Source: Actinomycetes bacterium (GTDB lineage: Bacteria > Actinomycetota > Actinomycetes > Mycobacteriales > Mycobacteriaceae). From it: a stretch of DNA of 54,453 nt. Made by a program: the position numbers and the translations under genes. Position 1 is the stretch's first letter; the number at the start of each line of letters is the position of its first letter. Under the pieces are notes generated by a model. It did not search any database and was not told where the DNA came from. It saw only the letters and a list, made by a program, of their open reading frames with translations. Of the stretch, positions 10,145 through 18,435 are shown in pieces. The stretch covers positions 1 to 54,453 of the forward strand of contig JAEWRC010000054.1 of the NCBI GenBank assembly GCA_023460175.1, written 5' to 3'.

Positions 10145-11046
10145 CCGGCCCCGCGCTGGGCTTCATCGGCCTGGGCCACATGGGTTTCCCGATGCTGGGC
10201 CGCCTGCTCGCCGCGGGGCACCCGGTCACCGTGTTCGACACCCGCGCGGAGGTCATGGACGCGGCGGTCGGCGCCGGCGCGCGGGCCGGCGCGGATCCCC
10301 GGCAGGTCGCCGACCAGGCAGCCACGGTGTTGGCGAGCCTACCCAGCCCGCAGGCGTCGTTGCAGGTGGCCGCGGCGGTGCGGGACGGCGCGCGGATCGC
10401 CCGCTTCGTCGACCTGTCGACCATCGGCAGCCCGACCGCCCAGCGCGTCCACGAACTGCTGGCCGCCCGCGGCATCGCGGCGCTGGACTGTCCCGTCAGC
10501 GGCGGTGTGCACGGCGCCGAGCAGGGCACGCTGGCGATGATGGCGTCGGGGCCGCGGGCCGACTTCGAGGTGGTCGAACCGGTGCTGCGAACGCTGGGGC
10601 GGCCGGTGTTCGTCGGGGAAACCGCCGGGGCGGGCCAGACCATGAAGCTGGTGAACAACCTGCTGGCGGCGACGGCCCTGGCCGCCACGGCCGAGGCGAT
10701 GGTGATGGGTGTGCGCGCGGGCTTGGACCCCGCCGTGATGATCGACGTCCTCAACGCGAGTTCCGGCGGCACCCACGCCAGCCGGGACAAGTTCCCCCGC
10801 GCGGTGCTGCCGCGCACCTTCGACTACGGCTTCGCCACCGGGCTGATGGTCAAGGACGTGCGGCTCTACCTCGAGGAAGCCCGGGTCCTCGGTGTGCCCA
10901 GCGACATCGCCGAGGAGATCGCCCGGCGCTGGGAGCTCACGCTGGCCGAGGAGGGCGCCGAATCGGACTTCACCTCGGTGATCAAACCGATCGAGTCCGC
11001 AGCGGGCGTGATCGTCGACGGCCGCCCGGCCGGCGAAACGCCGTAA
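10141..11046 (+). CDS. NAD(P)-dependent oxidoreductase, 3-hydroxyisobutyrate dehydrogenase (HIBADH) family
   Basis: A 301-residue beta-hydroxyacid dehydrogenase. The Rossmann motif GFIGLGHMGFPM is at the N-terminus, the substrate loop DCPVSGGVHGAEQGTL near residue 118 and the catalytic-lysine motif GAGQTMKLVNNLL near 162. All family hallmarks are intact. It oxidises a 3-hydroxy acid or reduces a semialdehyde, and is translationally coupled to the CMD gene by an ATGA overlap. Its place in the cluster suggests it handles a hydroxy acid made after the mutase or crotonase steps. Confidence 0.9.
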   Translation: MTGPALGFIGLGHMGFPMLGRLLAAGHPVTVFDTRAEVMDAAVGAGARAGADPRQVADQAATVLASLPSPQASLQVAAAVRDGARIARFVDLSTIGSPTAQRVHELLAARGIAALDCPVSGGVHGAEQGTLAMMASGPRADFEVVEPVLRTLGRPVFVGETAGAGQTMKLVNNLLAATALAATAEAMVMGVRAGLDPAVMIDVLNASSGGTHASRDKFPRAVLPRTFDYGFATGLMVKDVRLYLEEARVLGVPSDIAEEIARRWELTLAEEGAESDFTSVIKPIESAAGVIVDGRPAGETP

Positions 11047-11121
11047 CACCTGTTACCACGTAAATCCCCGTCGCCGCAGGCGAGAGGGATATTCTGTTCG
11101 ACGGATGACCGGGGTGCGTGC

Positions 11122-12630
11122 GTGACAACCAAATCTGAGCCGCCGGCGAGCGCCACCGAACTCGCGTTGCGCTACGCCGCCGGTGTCACCGTGGCGCACC
11201 TGCTCGCGGTCACCGAGGTGGTGCTGGTGATGACCGCCCTGCGCCGCGAGACCCTCAACGAGAACCAGGCGCCCTTCACCGAGGCCAACAACGGGTTGAT
11301 CATCGCGCTGGCCGTGGTCGCCCTGGTCGTGGTCACCGTTGGCAGCGTGCTCAACGTGCTGCCGAGCCTGCGCTGGTACGTCGCCGGGGCGACCCCGACG
11401 CCGGAGCAACGCAAGATCGCGCTGAGTATCGCGCATCGTGGCACCCTGCTGCTGGCGGGGACGTGGGCGGCCAGCGGGGCGGCCGTGGTGCTGGCGAATC
11501 TGCACGACGCGTTCACCGTGACGGTGCTGGTGGGTCCCGCCGTCTTCTTCGGCGCGACCGCCGCGGTGTGCACCGCGCTGTTGCTCACGGTGCGCACCCT
11601 GCATCCGCTCAGCGCCGCCGCCGACCCCTACGGGGTGCGGCTGGACACCGCGGACAACGCGCCGGGCGTCATCGCCCGGCTGCTGATGATGTGGGTGCTG
11701 TGCTGCGCGCTGCCCAGCGTCGGGGTGGCCCTGCTGATCCTGATCCGCTCGCACGGCTGGATCATCGACCAGAATTCCTCGGTCGAGATCCCGGTGCTGG
11801 TGCTGTGCGCGGTGGCCGTGGTGTGGGGGCTGCGCGGCATGGTGCTGGTCTCCCGGTCGATCTCCGATCCGGTGCGCGAGGTCGTCGAGGCCATGGCCGA
11901 CGTCGAGCGCGGCGACATCCGCCGCCGCGTCGACGTCTACGAACGCTCCGAGATCGGGCTGTTGCAAAGCGGGTTCAACCGGATGGTGGCCGGGCTGCGC
12001 GAGCGCGACCGGCTGCGGGATCTGTTCGGCCGCCATGTCGGCGACGACGTGGTGCAGGTGCTGGTGGAGCAGAACGAGGCGCTGTACCGCGATGTCCGCG
12101 AGGTCTGCGTGCTGTTCGTCGACCTGACCGGGTTCACGCAGTTCGCCGCCAGTCGCGAACCCGCCGAGGTGGCCGACGTGCTCGACCACTTCTACCGGGC
12201 GATCGTGGCCGTCGTCGATCAGCGGCGCGGCTTCATCAACAAGTTCCAGGGGGATGCGGCGCTGGTGGTGTTCGGCGCGCCCGCGCCCGCTGAGGACCCG
12301 GCCACCGACGCCGCGGCCACCGCGCGCGACCTGGCCGCCCGGCTGCACGGACTGCAGCTGGATTTCGGCATCGGCGTATCGGCGGGCCGGGTCTTCGCCG
12401 GGTTCGTCGGCGCGGAATTCCGGTTCGAATACACGGTCATCGGCGATCCCGTGAACGAGGCCGCCCGGCTGGCCGACCGCGCCAAGATCAGCCCGGCGCG
12501 GGTGCTGTGCACGGCCACGGTGCTCGAGTCCAGCGACGCCGCCGAGCGCCGGCGCTGGGAGCACGCCGGCGACGAGGTGCTACGCGGACGCAGCACCCCG
12601 ACCGCGATGTACCAGCCCGCCGGTCACTGA
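11122..12630 (+). CDS. Membrane class III adenylate/guanylate cyclase with HAMP domain
   Basis: A 502-residue protein with about six N-terminal membrane helices, a HAMP domain (near 255-310) and a C-terminal class III cyclase domain. The cyclase has the metal aspartate in FVDLTGF, NKFQGD and FEYTVIGDPVNEAARL, so it looks active. The architecture resembles Rv1318c-Rv1320c of M. tuberculosis and the second cyclase at 47986-49590. GTG 11122 follows a G-rich stretch; TATTCT at 11090-11095 is a plausible -10, and the leader holds a small hairpin (TCGCC-GCA-GGCGA). It lies inside the catabolic cluster but its link to the pathway is unclear. Confidence 0.92.
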   Translation: MTTKSEPPASATELALRYAAGVTVAHLLAVTEVVLVMTALRRETLNENQAPFTEANNGLIIALAVVALVVVTVGSVLNVLPSLRWYVAGATPTPEQRKIALSIAHRGTLLLAGTWAASGAAVVLANLHDAFTVTVLVGPAVFFGATAAVCTALLLTVRTLHPLSAAADPYGVRLDTADNAPGVIARLLMMWVLCCALPSVGVALLILIRSHGWIIDQNSSVEIPVLVLCAVAVVWGLRGMVLVSRSISDPVREVVEAMADVERGDIRRRVDVYERSEIGLLQSGFNRMVAGLRERDRLRDLFGRHVGDDVVQVLVEQNEALYRDVREVCVLFVDLTGFTQFAASREPAEVADVLDHFYRAIVAVVDQRRGFINKFQGDAALVVFGAPAPAEDPATDAAATARDLAARLHGLQLDFGIGVSAGRVFAGFVGAEFRFEYTVIGDPVNEAARLADRAKISPARVLCTATVLESSDAAERRRWEHAGDEVLRGRSTPTAMYQPAGH

Positions 12631-12636
12631 CCGGCG

Positions 12637-13947
12637 TTACTGTCCGTCGTTGGGCGCGACGAAGCCGCCCTGCCAACTCTGCAGCGCGGCGTCCACGCCG
12701 GCCTGCACCGCGGTGCCGTTGCCCCAGCCGGCGTAGTAGTGCAGCTGTAGGACGATCTCTTCCAGTTCGTCCTCGGTGAGCTCGCCGTTGATCAGCGCGC
12801 CGCGCACCTGCACCTCGATCAGGTCGGCCCGGCCCAGCATGGCCGTGGCGCCGAGCACCACCAGCCGCCGGTCGCGCAGGGACAGGCCCGGGCGCGCCCA
12901 GACCTCGCCGAAGAGGTGATCGACGGTCATGGCCAGCGCCGGGCTGCGTTCCTCGGGCAGGTGGGCGGCCAGTCCGGTGCCGTAGACCTTGTCCATGGTC
13001 GCCAACCCGCGCTCGGTGCGGTCGTCGGCCGGGCGGTCCTCGACGATGCCGAGGGTGTCGGCGGCCTTGTCGCGCGCCACCTCCACCATGGGCACCTCGA
13101 CACCGCGCTGGGCGGCCAGGCTCTGGGCCGCCGACAGGTCCTTGTCCATCAGGCGCAGCACCTGCGGGCCCGCCTCGGCGGCGAGTTCCGGGGAGTCCAC
13201 CCGGTTGCGCAGCCACGCGAAGGTCGTCGCGCCGGTCGGGTCGGCCTCCTCGACCACCTCGATGAGCAGCCGCGGATCCACCCCGGCGGCCTCGGCGAGC
13301 GCGGCGGCCTCGTGCGCGGCGCGCCAGGAACCGTAGGTCAGGACGTTGCGCGCGATCTTGGTGGCCATACCCGCACCGAGCGGGCCGCAGTGCACGACCT
13401 TCTTGGCGAAGTCGGCCAGCACCGGCATGGCGCGGCGCACGCTGTCGTCGTCGCCGCCGACCATGGCAACCATGCCGTTGTGGGCGGCCTGGTCACCGGG
13501 CGTCACGCCGCAGTCCAGCACGGTCACGCCGTAGGGGCGGCACTCCTCGGCCACATCGAGGACCTCGGGCACCGCCAGGGTCGACAGCAGGGCGACGACC
13601 AGGCCGGGGCGCGCGCCGGCGAGCACGCCGTCGGTGCCGCGCAGCACCTCGCGCACCTGGGCGGCATCGACGACGGCGAGCAACACGACGTCGCTGACCG
13701 CGGCGACCTCGGCCGGTGTCGGCGCCGCGAGCGCCAGACCCAACTCCTCGGCCGCCTCGGCGCGGATGTCGTAGACCACGGGGATGCGCCCGCGGGCCTC
13801 CAGGCTGACCGCAACCCCGCCGCCGATCATGCCGAGACCGATCACGCCGGCGCGCGGGGCGATCCCGCCGCCGATGCGCGCGGAGCGCTCCAACGCGTCC
13901 TGGTCGATGTCGAAACCCGACACCAGTTCCTCGGGGTATGCAGTCAC
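12637..13947 (-). CDS. Fused HIBADH-type dehydrogenase + CMD domain protein
   Basis: A 436-residue two-domain protein. The N-terminal part (about 30-315) is a beta-hydroxyacid dehydrogenase with GVIGLGMIGGG and the lysine motif GAGMATKIARNVL; its substrate loop reads DCGVTPGD instead of the usual DCPVSGG. The C-terminal part (about 325-430) is a CMD domain with GRADLIEVQVRGALINGELTEDELEEIV. These are the products of the separate genes at 9764-11046 joined in reverse order. The start is the GTG at 13947 with GGAGG five bases upstream; a longer reading begins inside the putative operator. It is divergent from a TetR gene and converges on the cyclase. Confidence 0.9.
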   Translation of the reverse strand: MTAYPEELVSGFDIDQDALERSARIGGGIAPRAGVIGLGMIGGGVAVSLEARGRIPVVYDIRAEAAEELGLALAAPTPAEVAAVSDVVLLAVVDAAQVREVLRGTDGVLAGARPGLVVALLSTLAVPEVLDVAEECRPYGVTVLDCGVTPGDQAAHNGMVAMVGGDDDSVRRAMPVLADFAKKVVHCGPLGAGMATKIARNVLTYGSWRAAHEAAALAEAAGVDPRLLIEVVEEADPTGATTFAWLRNRVDSPELAAEAGPQVLRLMDKDLSAAQSLAAQRGVEVPMVEVARDKAADTLGIVEDRPADDRTERGLATMDKVYGTGLAAHLPEERSPALAMTVDHLFGEVWARPGLSLRDRRLVVLGATAMLGRADLIEVQVRGALINGELTEDELEEIVLQLHYYAGWGNGTAVQAGVDAALQSWQGGFVAPNDGQ

Positions 13948-14059
13948 TGCGACCTCCATCACATAAACTAACAATGTTCAGTTAACTGAAGCTTAGCCCG
14001 GCTACCGACCCAAAAGGGACCGTTGGCCTGGTGATTCCTCGCACACCCGGAGGTGAACT
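13948..14059. promoter_or_regulatory. Divergent promoter with 14-bp perfect palindrome (likely TetR operator)
   Basis: Positions 13977-13990 read TTCAGTTAACTGAA, a perfect palindrome about 30 bases upstream of the fusion gene's GTG and 70 upstream of the tetR GTG. The position fits autoregulation plus control of the fusion gene by the adjacent TetR protein. Confidence 0.6.
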
Positions 14060-14788
14060 GTGCAGCGCGACGCACCAGCGCGGCGCGGGGGCCGGCCCCG
14101 CAGCCGCCGCGGTCACGGCGACCAACTGCGCGACGAGATCCTGGCCGCCGTCAACCGGCTGCTCGACGAGTGGGGCAGCGACGAGAAGCTGACCATGCGC
14201 GCGGTGGCCCGGGAGGTCGGCGTGGCCGCACCGAGCATCTATCTGCACTTCGCCGACAAATCCGAACTCGTCTGGGCCGCGCTGGCCGACAAGTACACCG
14301 AACTGGCCGACACCATGCGGGCGGCCGAGTCCGCGGGTCCCCCGGAGAGCCCGCGCGAGCGACTGCGCGCCCAGTTGCACGCCTACTGCCGCTTCGCGTT
14401 GGAAAACCCCGGCCGATACCGGCTGATGTATCAGGTGCGTCAGCCCGTCGGCGATCCCAGCCAGCTGGGCCATCACCCCGCCCGGCAGGTGACCGGTCCG
14501 CTGCGTCGCGTGCTGCGGGAGTGCGCCGAGGCCGGCCATCGGCTCGGCCTGCCGCTGCACCAATGCGCCCACACCCTGTGGACCAGCCTGCACGGCCTGG
14601 TCTCGATCCAGCTGACCATGGCGGATTCGGCGGCCATGCCCAACGTCACCGAGGGCGTGCTGGATCTGGCCGACGGGCTGCTGGACGTGCTGGTGGGCGC
14701 CGAGGTCACCGACGGGCCCGCACTGCCCGCGCCGACCGAGGTGGAGCGGGTGATCGCCGCCTCCGTCGTCGACGAGGAGCAGCGCTGA
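14060..14788 (+). CDS. TetR/AcrR family transcriptional regulator
   Basis: A 242-residue regulator with an Arg-rich N-terminal arm, a TetR helix-turn-helix near residues 25-70 (LTMRAVAREVGVAAPSIYLHFADKSELV) and a ligand domain containing the WTSLHGLV segment of the WHG class. The GTG at 14060 has GGAGGTG close upstream. It is divergent from the fused dehydrogenase-CMD gene with a perfect palindrome between, so it probably represses that gene and itself. It may also govern other parts of the catabolic cluster, although the palindrome at 4265-4279 has a different sequence. Confidence 0.92.
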   Translation: MQRDAPARRGGRPRSRRGHGDQLRDEILAAVNRLLDEWGSDEKLTMRAVAREVGVAAPSIYLHFADKSELVWAALADKYTELADTMRAAESAGPPESPRERLRAQLHAYCRFALENPGRYRLMYQVRQPVGDPSQLGHHPARQVTGPLRRVLRECAEAGHRLGLPLHQCAHTLWTSLHGLVSIQLTMADSAAMPNVTEGVLDLADGLLDVLVGAEVTDGPALPAPTEVERVIAASVVDEEQR

Positions 14789-14836
14789 GCGTCGCCGGGT
14801 TCACCGCGGCCGCCCCGCGCCCCGAACATCGAACGA

Positions 14837-14861
14837 CCCGGTCCCTTATCCAGGGACCGGG
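14837..14861. terminator. Hairpin terminator after tetR
   Basis: A perfect 10-bp stem (CCCGGTCCCT, 14837-14846, pairing with 14852-14861) around a 5-base loop, 48 bases after the tetR stop. There is no U-tract, as is common in mycobacteria. Confidence 0.6.
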
Positions 14862-14964
14862 CCGTTCCCGAGGCAAGTCTGGCCCGAGCATGATTCCCAC
14901 CCGAGGCGCGACTCAAACCCGCTTACGCGGCACCGGCGCCACGGCACCGTAGGATCCTGCAGAC

Positions 14965-17340
14965 ATGCGGGTTGACGGGCGCGAGATCACCGTTTCGGGC
15001 CGCCTGCTGCAACCGTTGGGCAGGCGCACCAACGACATCATCCGGTTGATCCTGGCCACCGTCTTCCTCGCGATCGTGATCACCAGTTCGCTGATCACCC
15101 GCTACGAGTGGGAGTCGCTGGAGAAGTCGATCTCCGAGATCGTCGGCGTGCTGACCCCCACCCAGTCCAACCTGGTCTACCTGGCCTACGGCATCGCGAT
15201 CCTCGCGCTGCCGTTCGTCATCCTGATCGGGCTGATCGCCGCGCGGCAGTGGAAACTGCTGGGCGCCTACGTCGCCGCGGGCCTGATCGCCGGGCTCGCG
15301 TTGTCCATCAGCGGCAACGGCATCGCCGCGCCGACCTGGCACTTCGATCTGACCGATCGGCTCGACACCGTGTTGTCGCAGTTCCTCGACGACCCGCGCT
15401 GGATCGCCATGCTGGCCGCGATGCTCACCGTCTCCGGCCCGGGGCTGCCGGCGCGGTGGCGTCGCTGGTGGTGGACCCTGCTGCTGGCGTTCGTCCCGAT
15501 CCACCTGGTGGTCAGCGCCGTGGTCCCGGCCCGCTCGCTGCTGGGCCTGGCGGTCGGCTGGTTCGTCGGCGCGCTGGTGGTGCTGGTGGTCGGCACGCCC
15601 GCCCTCGAGGTCCCGCTCGACGGCGCGGTGCGCGCGCTGGCCCGACGGGGGTTCACCACTTCGGCCCTGACGGTCGTGCGCCCGGCGGGCCCGGGACCGC
15701 TGGTGCTCTCGGCGCTGTCGGTCGAGCCGGCGTCGACCGTGCTGGTGGAGCTGTACGGCCCGAACCAACGCAGCGGCGGCGCGCTGCGGCAGTTCTGGCG
15801 CAAGGTGCGCCTGCGCACCAGCGAGACCGCTCCCCTGCAGCCCTCGATGCGCCGCGCCGTCGAGCACCGCGGCCTGATGACCATCGCTATCGGCGACCTC
15901 GGCGTGGCCAACACCACCGAGATGTCGGTGGCCCCGCTGGATCGCGGCTGGACGATGTTCGCCCGCACCCCCGCGCGCGGGACGGCGCTGCACGACGTCG
16001 TCGACGAGACGCCGGTCCTGCAGGTGTGGGAGGCGCTCGCCGTGCTGCACCGCAATCAGATCGCCCACGGCGACCTGCGCAGCAAGGAGATCACCGTCGA
16101 GGACGGCGCGGTGTCCTTCGGTGGCTTCGCGCACTCCGAATACGGCGCCACCGATGTGCAACTGCAGGCCGACATCGCCCAGCTGCTGGCCACGACCGCG
16201 CACCTGTACGGCGCCGAGCCCGCTGTCCAGGCGGCGATCGAGGTGTTCGGCAAGGACGTGGTGCTGACGGCGTCGCGTCGGCTCACCAAGACGGCGATGC
16301 CCGCCCGGCTGCGCGACACGTTCGAGGAGCCGGGCGACGTGCTGGCGGCCGCGCGCGACGAGGTCAAGCGGCAGACCGGCGCGGATCAGATCCAGCCCGA
16401 GACCATCACCCGTTTCACCCGCAGCCAGGCCATCCAGCTGGTGCTGCTGGTCGCGCTGGTCTACGTGGCCTACCCGTTCATCAGCACCGTGCCGACCTTC
16501 TTCTCCGAGCTGCGCAACGCCGACTGGTCCTGGGCGCTGCTGGGGCTCGCGGTGTCGGCGCTGCGCTACCTCGGTGCCGCCGCGGCGCTGTGGGCCTGCG
16601 CCGACGGCGCGGTCAGCTACCGCAACCTGACGATCATGCAGGTGGCCAACACATTCGCCGCCACCACCACCCCGGCCGGCGTGGGCGGGCTGGCGTTGTC
16701 GACCCGCTTCCTGCAGAAGGGGGGCCTCGGCGGGGTCCGCGCGACCACGGCCGTGGCGTTGCAGCAGTCGGTGCAGGTGATCGTGCACGTGTCGCTGCTG
16801 ATCCTGTTCTCCGCGGTGGCCGGCGCCACCGCCGACCTGTCGCACTTCGTGCCGTCGGCCCCGGTGTTGTATCTGATCGCGGGCCTGGCGCTCGGGTTGG
16901 TGGGCGGCTTCCTGGTGGTCCCCAAGCTGCGCCGCTGGTTGGGCACCTCGCTGGGACCCAAGCTCAAGGAGGTCGGCGCCGACCTCGTCGAGCTGGCCAA
17001 GGAACCCAAGCGCTTCGGGCTGATCGTGCTGGGTTGCGCGGGAACGACTCTCGGTTCGGCGCTGGCGCTGTGGGCCAGCGTCGCGGCGTTCGGCGGCGAC
17101 GTCTCGTTCGTCACCATCACGGTGGTGACGATGATCGGCGGGACGTTGGCGTCGGCGGCGCCCACCCCCGGCGGCGTCGGGGCGGTGGAGGCGGCACTGA
17201 TCGGTGGACTGGCGGCGTTCGGGGTGCCCGCGGGCGTGGCGGTCCCGGCGGTGCTGCTCTACCGCATCCTGACCTGCTGGTTGCCGGTGTTCGCGGGCTG
17301 GCCGATCATGCGCTGGCTGACCAAGAAGGAAATGATCTGA
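14965..17340 (+). CDS. Multidomain membrane protein: kinase-like centre plus LPG-synthase/flippase transmembrane domain
   Basis: A 791-residue protein. The N-terminus has about six membrane helices (to about residue 215). A cytoplasmic region (about 225-465) carries kinase-like traces: HGDLRSKEI resembles the catalytic loop, but the aspartate of HRD/HGD-x-x-x-x-N is followed by Lys instead of Asn and the DFG site reads GGF, so it is probably a pseudokinase or lipid/sugar-binding fold. The C-terminus (about 480-791) has eight or so helices and the PTPGGVGAVEAALIGGL signature of the UPF0104/LPG_synthase_TM flippase family. TAGGAT (14950-14955) nine bases before the ATG suggests an almost leaderless transcript. 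Likely role: moving or modifying an envelope lipid; substrate unknown. Confidence 0.82.
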   Translation: MRVDGREITVSGRLLQPLGRRTNDIIRLILATVFLAIVITSSLITRYEWESLEKSISEIVGVLTPTQSNLVYLAYGIAILALPFVILIGLIAARQWKLLGAYVAAGLIAGLALSISGNGIAAPTWHFDLTDRLDTVLSQFLDDPRWIAMLAAMLTVSGPGLPARWRRWWWTLLLAFVPIHLVVSAVVPARSLLGLAVGWFVGALVVLVVGTPALEVPLDGAVRALARRGFTTSALTVVRPAGPGPLVLSALSVEPASTVLVELYGPNQRSGGALRQFWRKVRLRTSETAPLQPSMRRAVEHRGLMTIAIGDLGVANTTEMSVAPLDRGWTMFARTPARGTALHDVVDETPVLQVWEALAVLHRNQIAHGDLRSKEITVEDGAVSFGGFAHSEYGATDVQLQADIAQLLATTAHLYGAEPAVQAAIEVFGKDVVLTASRRLTKTAMPARLRDTFEEPGDVLAAARDEVKRQTGADQIQPETITRFTRSQAIQLVLLVALVYVAYPFISTVPTFFSELRNADWSWALLGLAVSALRYLGAAAALWACADGAVSYRNLTIMQVANTFAATTTPAGVGGLALSTRFLQKGGLGGVRATTAVALQQSVQVIVHVSLLILFSAVAGATADLSHFVPSAPVLYLIAGLALGLVGGFLVVPKLRRWLGTSLGPKLKEVGADLVELAKEPKRFGLIVLGCAGTTLGSALALWASVAAFGGDVSFVTITVVTMIGGTLASAAPTPGGVGAVEAALIGGLAAFGVPAGVAVPAVLLYRILTCWLPVFAGWPIMRWLTKKEMI

Positions 17341-17456
17341 TCGTCGACGTGGGCGACAAGCCTTCGTTCGTCGGGCTATGACCTCGCTAAGACATCCACA
17401 GGCGTGGGGTGCAGTGAAGGCAACGATGTCGGCATTGGCGATAAAGTCGGCTACTT

Positions 17457-18047
17457 ATGGGGCGGTCCCGGGCTCACGCCCGCTGGAAGACAACTAGGTC
17501 GGCAGACCTAGACCGAGTGTTCGGTGTTCATCACAAGATCACTGGTTCGGGCGCCGGTCGGCGACACGACGCCGAGCACTTGAATGGCGCCATCATCGCG
17601 CGGCTCGTTGCCGAGTTCCAGGGCTACTGCCGCGATTTGCATGACGAAGCAGTCGACCACGTCGTAGGGCGCCTGGGCGTCACCGACCCTGGTTTGCTCG
17701 CGTTGACACGCGCCGCCTACATTCGCGGTCGTGATCTGAACACCGGAAATCCAACGTGGAATGCGCTGAGGAACGACTTTGGGCGGCTGGAGATGCGCTT
17801 TCAAGTCGAGATGGACGCGCGTTATAGCAGCAGCCCGAAACTGCGGGATGCGCTCAAGGAGATTCTTTACGCTCGCAACGCCGTGGTGCATGCAGACGAG
17901 GTCAAGCTGATGAACTGTCGCAATCGCAAGCACCTCACCCTGCGGCAGTCGCGACTATGGCGAGGTTCACTTAACCGACTGGCATCTGGCATCGACCACG
18001 CCACAGGTGCACACTTGAAGGTGTTGACGAGGCAAGCTCCGTGGTGA
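17457..18047 (+). CDS. HEPN-domain protein (RiboL-PSP/MAE_28990-like), putative RNase toxin
   Basis: A 196-residue helical protein with the HEPN signature R140-N141-x3-H145 (ARNAVVHAD), preceded by an amphipathic helix (about 40-66) and a second (about 100-137), the layout of HEPN/RiboL-PSP proteins. Active HEPN proteins cut RNA with this Arg and His and often act as toxins or anti-phage effectors. The N-terminal 35 residues are basic and poorly structured. The ATG is the first start after an in-frame stop at 17442; no clear ribosome site precedes it. DNA from here to about 18240 looks less G+C-rich than its flanks, suggesting acquisition. A 56-residue gene follows 18 bases later, and tRNA-Leu after that. 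Family assignment rests on the motif and helix pattern. Confidence 0.7.
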   Translation: MGRSRAHARWKTTRSADLDRVFGVHHKITGSGAGRRHDAEHLNGAIIARLVAEFQGYCRDLHDEAVDHVVGRLGVTDPGLLALTRAAYIRGRDLNTGNPTWNALRNDFGRLEMRFQVEMDARYSSSPKLRDALKEILYARNAVVHADEVKLMNCRNRKHLTLRQSRLWRGSLNRLASGIDHATGAHLKVLTRQAPW

Positions 18048-18065
18048 GCCGTGGGAGGTGAACGC

Positions 18066-18236
18066 ATGAACATCCAATTGAGGCGCGGTGATCGCATCCG
18101 AGTCCCCTACGGGGCGCGCGTCTACGACGCCACGGTAATCGATGTGCGAGACGGCCGAGTTTACGTTGAGATCGACTTGGACTCTGAAGCGTCCGTCGAG
18201 ACCTTTTATCGAAGCAGTGAGCTTGCCCTCGCTTGA
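18066..18236 (+). CDS. Small beta-rich protein, possible partner/antitoxin of the HEPN protein
   Basis: A 56-residue protein starting MNIQLRRGDRIRVPYG. Alternating strands (DRIRVPY, YDATVIDVRD, RVYVEID) suggest a small SH3/KOW-like barrel; the C-terminal half is acidic (EIDLDSEASVET). GGAGGTGAACGC before the ATG is a strong ribosome site, better than that of the upstream gene, so more of the small protein than of the HEPN protein would be made, as for antitoxins. It follows the HEPN gene by 18 bases and is clearly in one transcript. No family was recognised; the antitoxin role is inference. Confidence 0.6.
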   Translation: MNIQLRRGDRIRVPYGARVYDATVIDVRDGRVYVEIDLDSEASVETFYRSSELALA

Positions 18237-18290
18237 AGGTCACCCGGCGTGCAACAGCCTCTGCCCGCACATTCGCGTTTACAGCCTGAG

Positions 18291-18374
18291 TGCGGGCGGT
18301 GGGACTCGAACCCACAAACTCTCTCGAGCACCGGCACCTAAAGCCGGCATGTTTGCCAATTTCATCACGCCCGC
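18291..18374 (-). tRNA. tRNA-Leu (anticodon UAG)
   Basis: An 84-nt minus-strand gene. Acceptor arms GCGGGCG (18374-18368) and CGCCCGC pair, with discriminator A at 18291. The anticodon stem CCGGC/GCCGG encloses TTTAGGT, giving anticodon UAG (CUA codons). A long variable arm and the T-arm GGGTTCGAGTCCC are present, as expected for a class II leucine tRNA. The 3' CCA is not encoded. Only the HEPN pair lies on its downstream side; no second copy of its 3' end (att site) was found nearby. Confidence 0.95.
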
Positions 18375-18435
18375 GCGTTGCGCAGATGGTACCGCTGTCG
18401 ACTTCGCCGCCTTTAGCAGTCACCCGCCTTGCGTG

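Noticed and set aside
14870..14940. Possible tRNA or structured RNA downstream of the tetR hairpin
   Set aside because: Some GGGTTTGAGTC-like sequence appears on the minus strand, but no acceptor or anticodon stem can be formed.
14923..16845. 640-residue minus-strand open frame
   Set aside because: Gln/Arg/His-rich shadow of the flippase-like gene, with no domain pattern.
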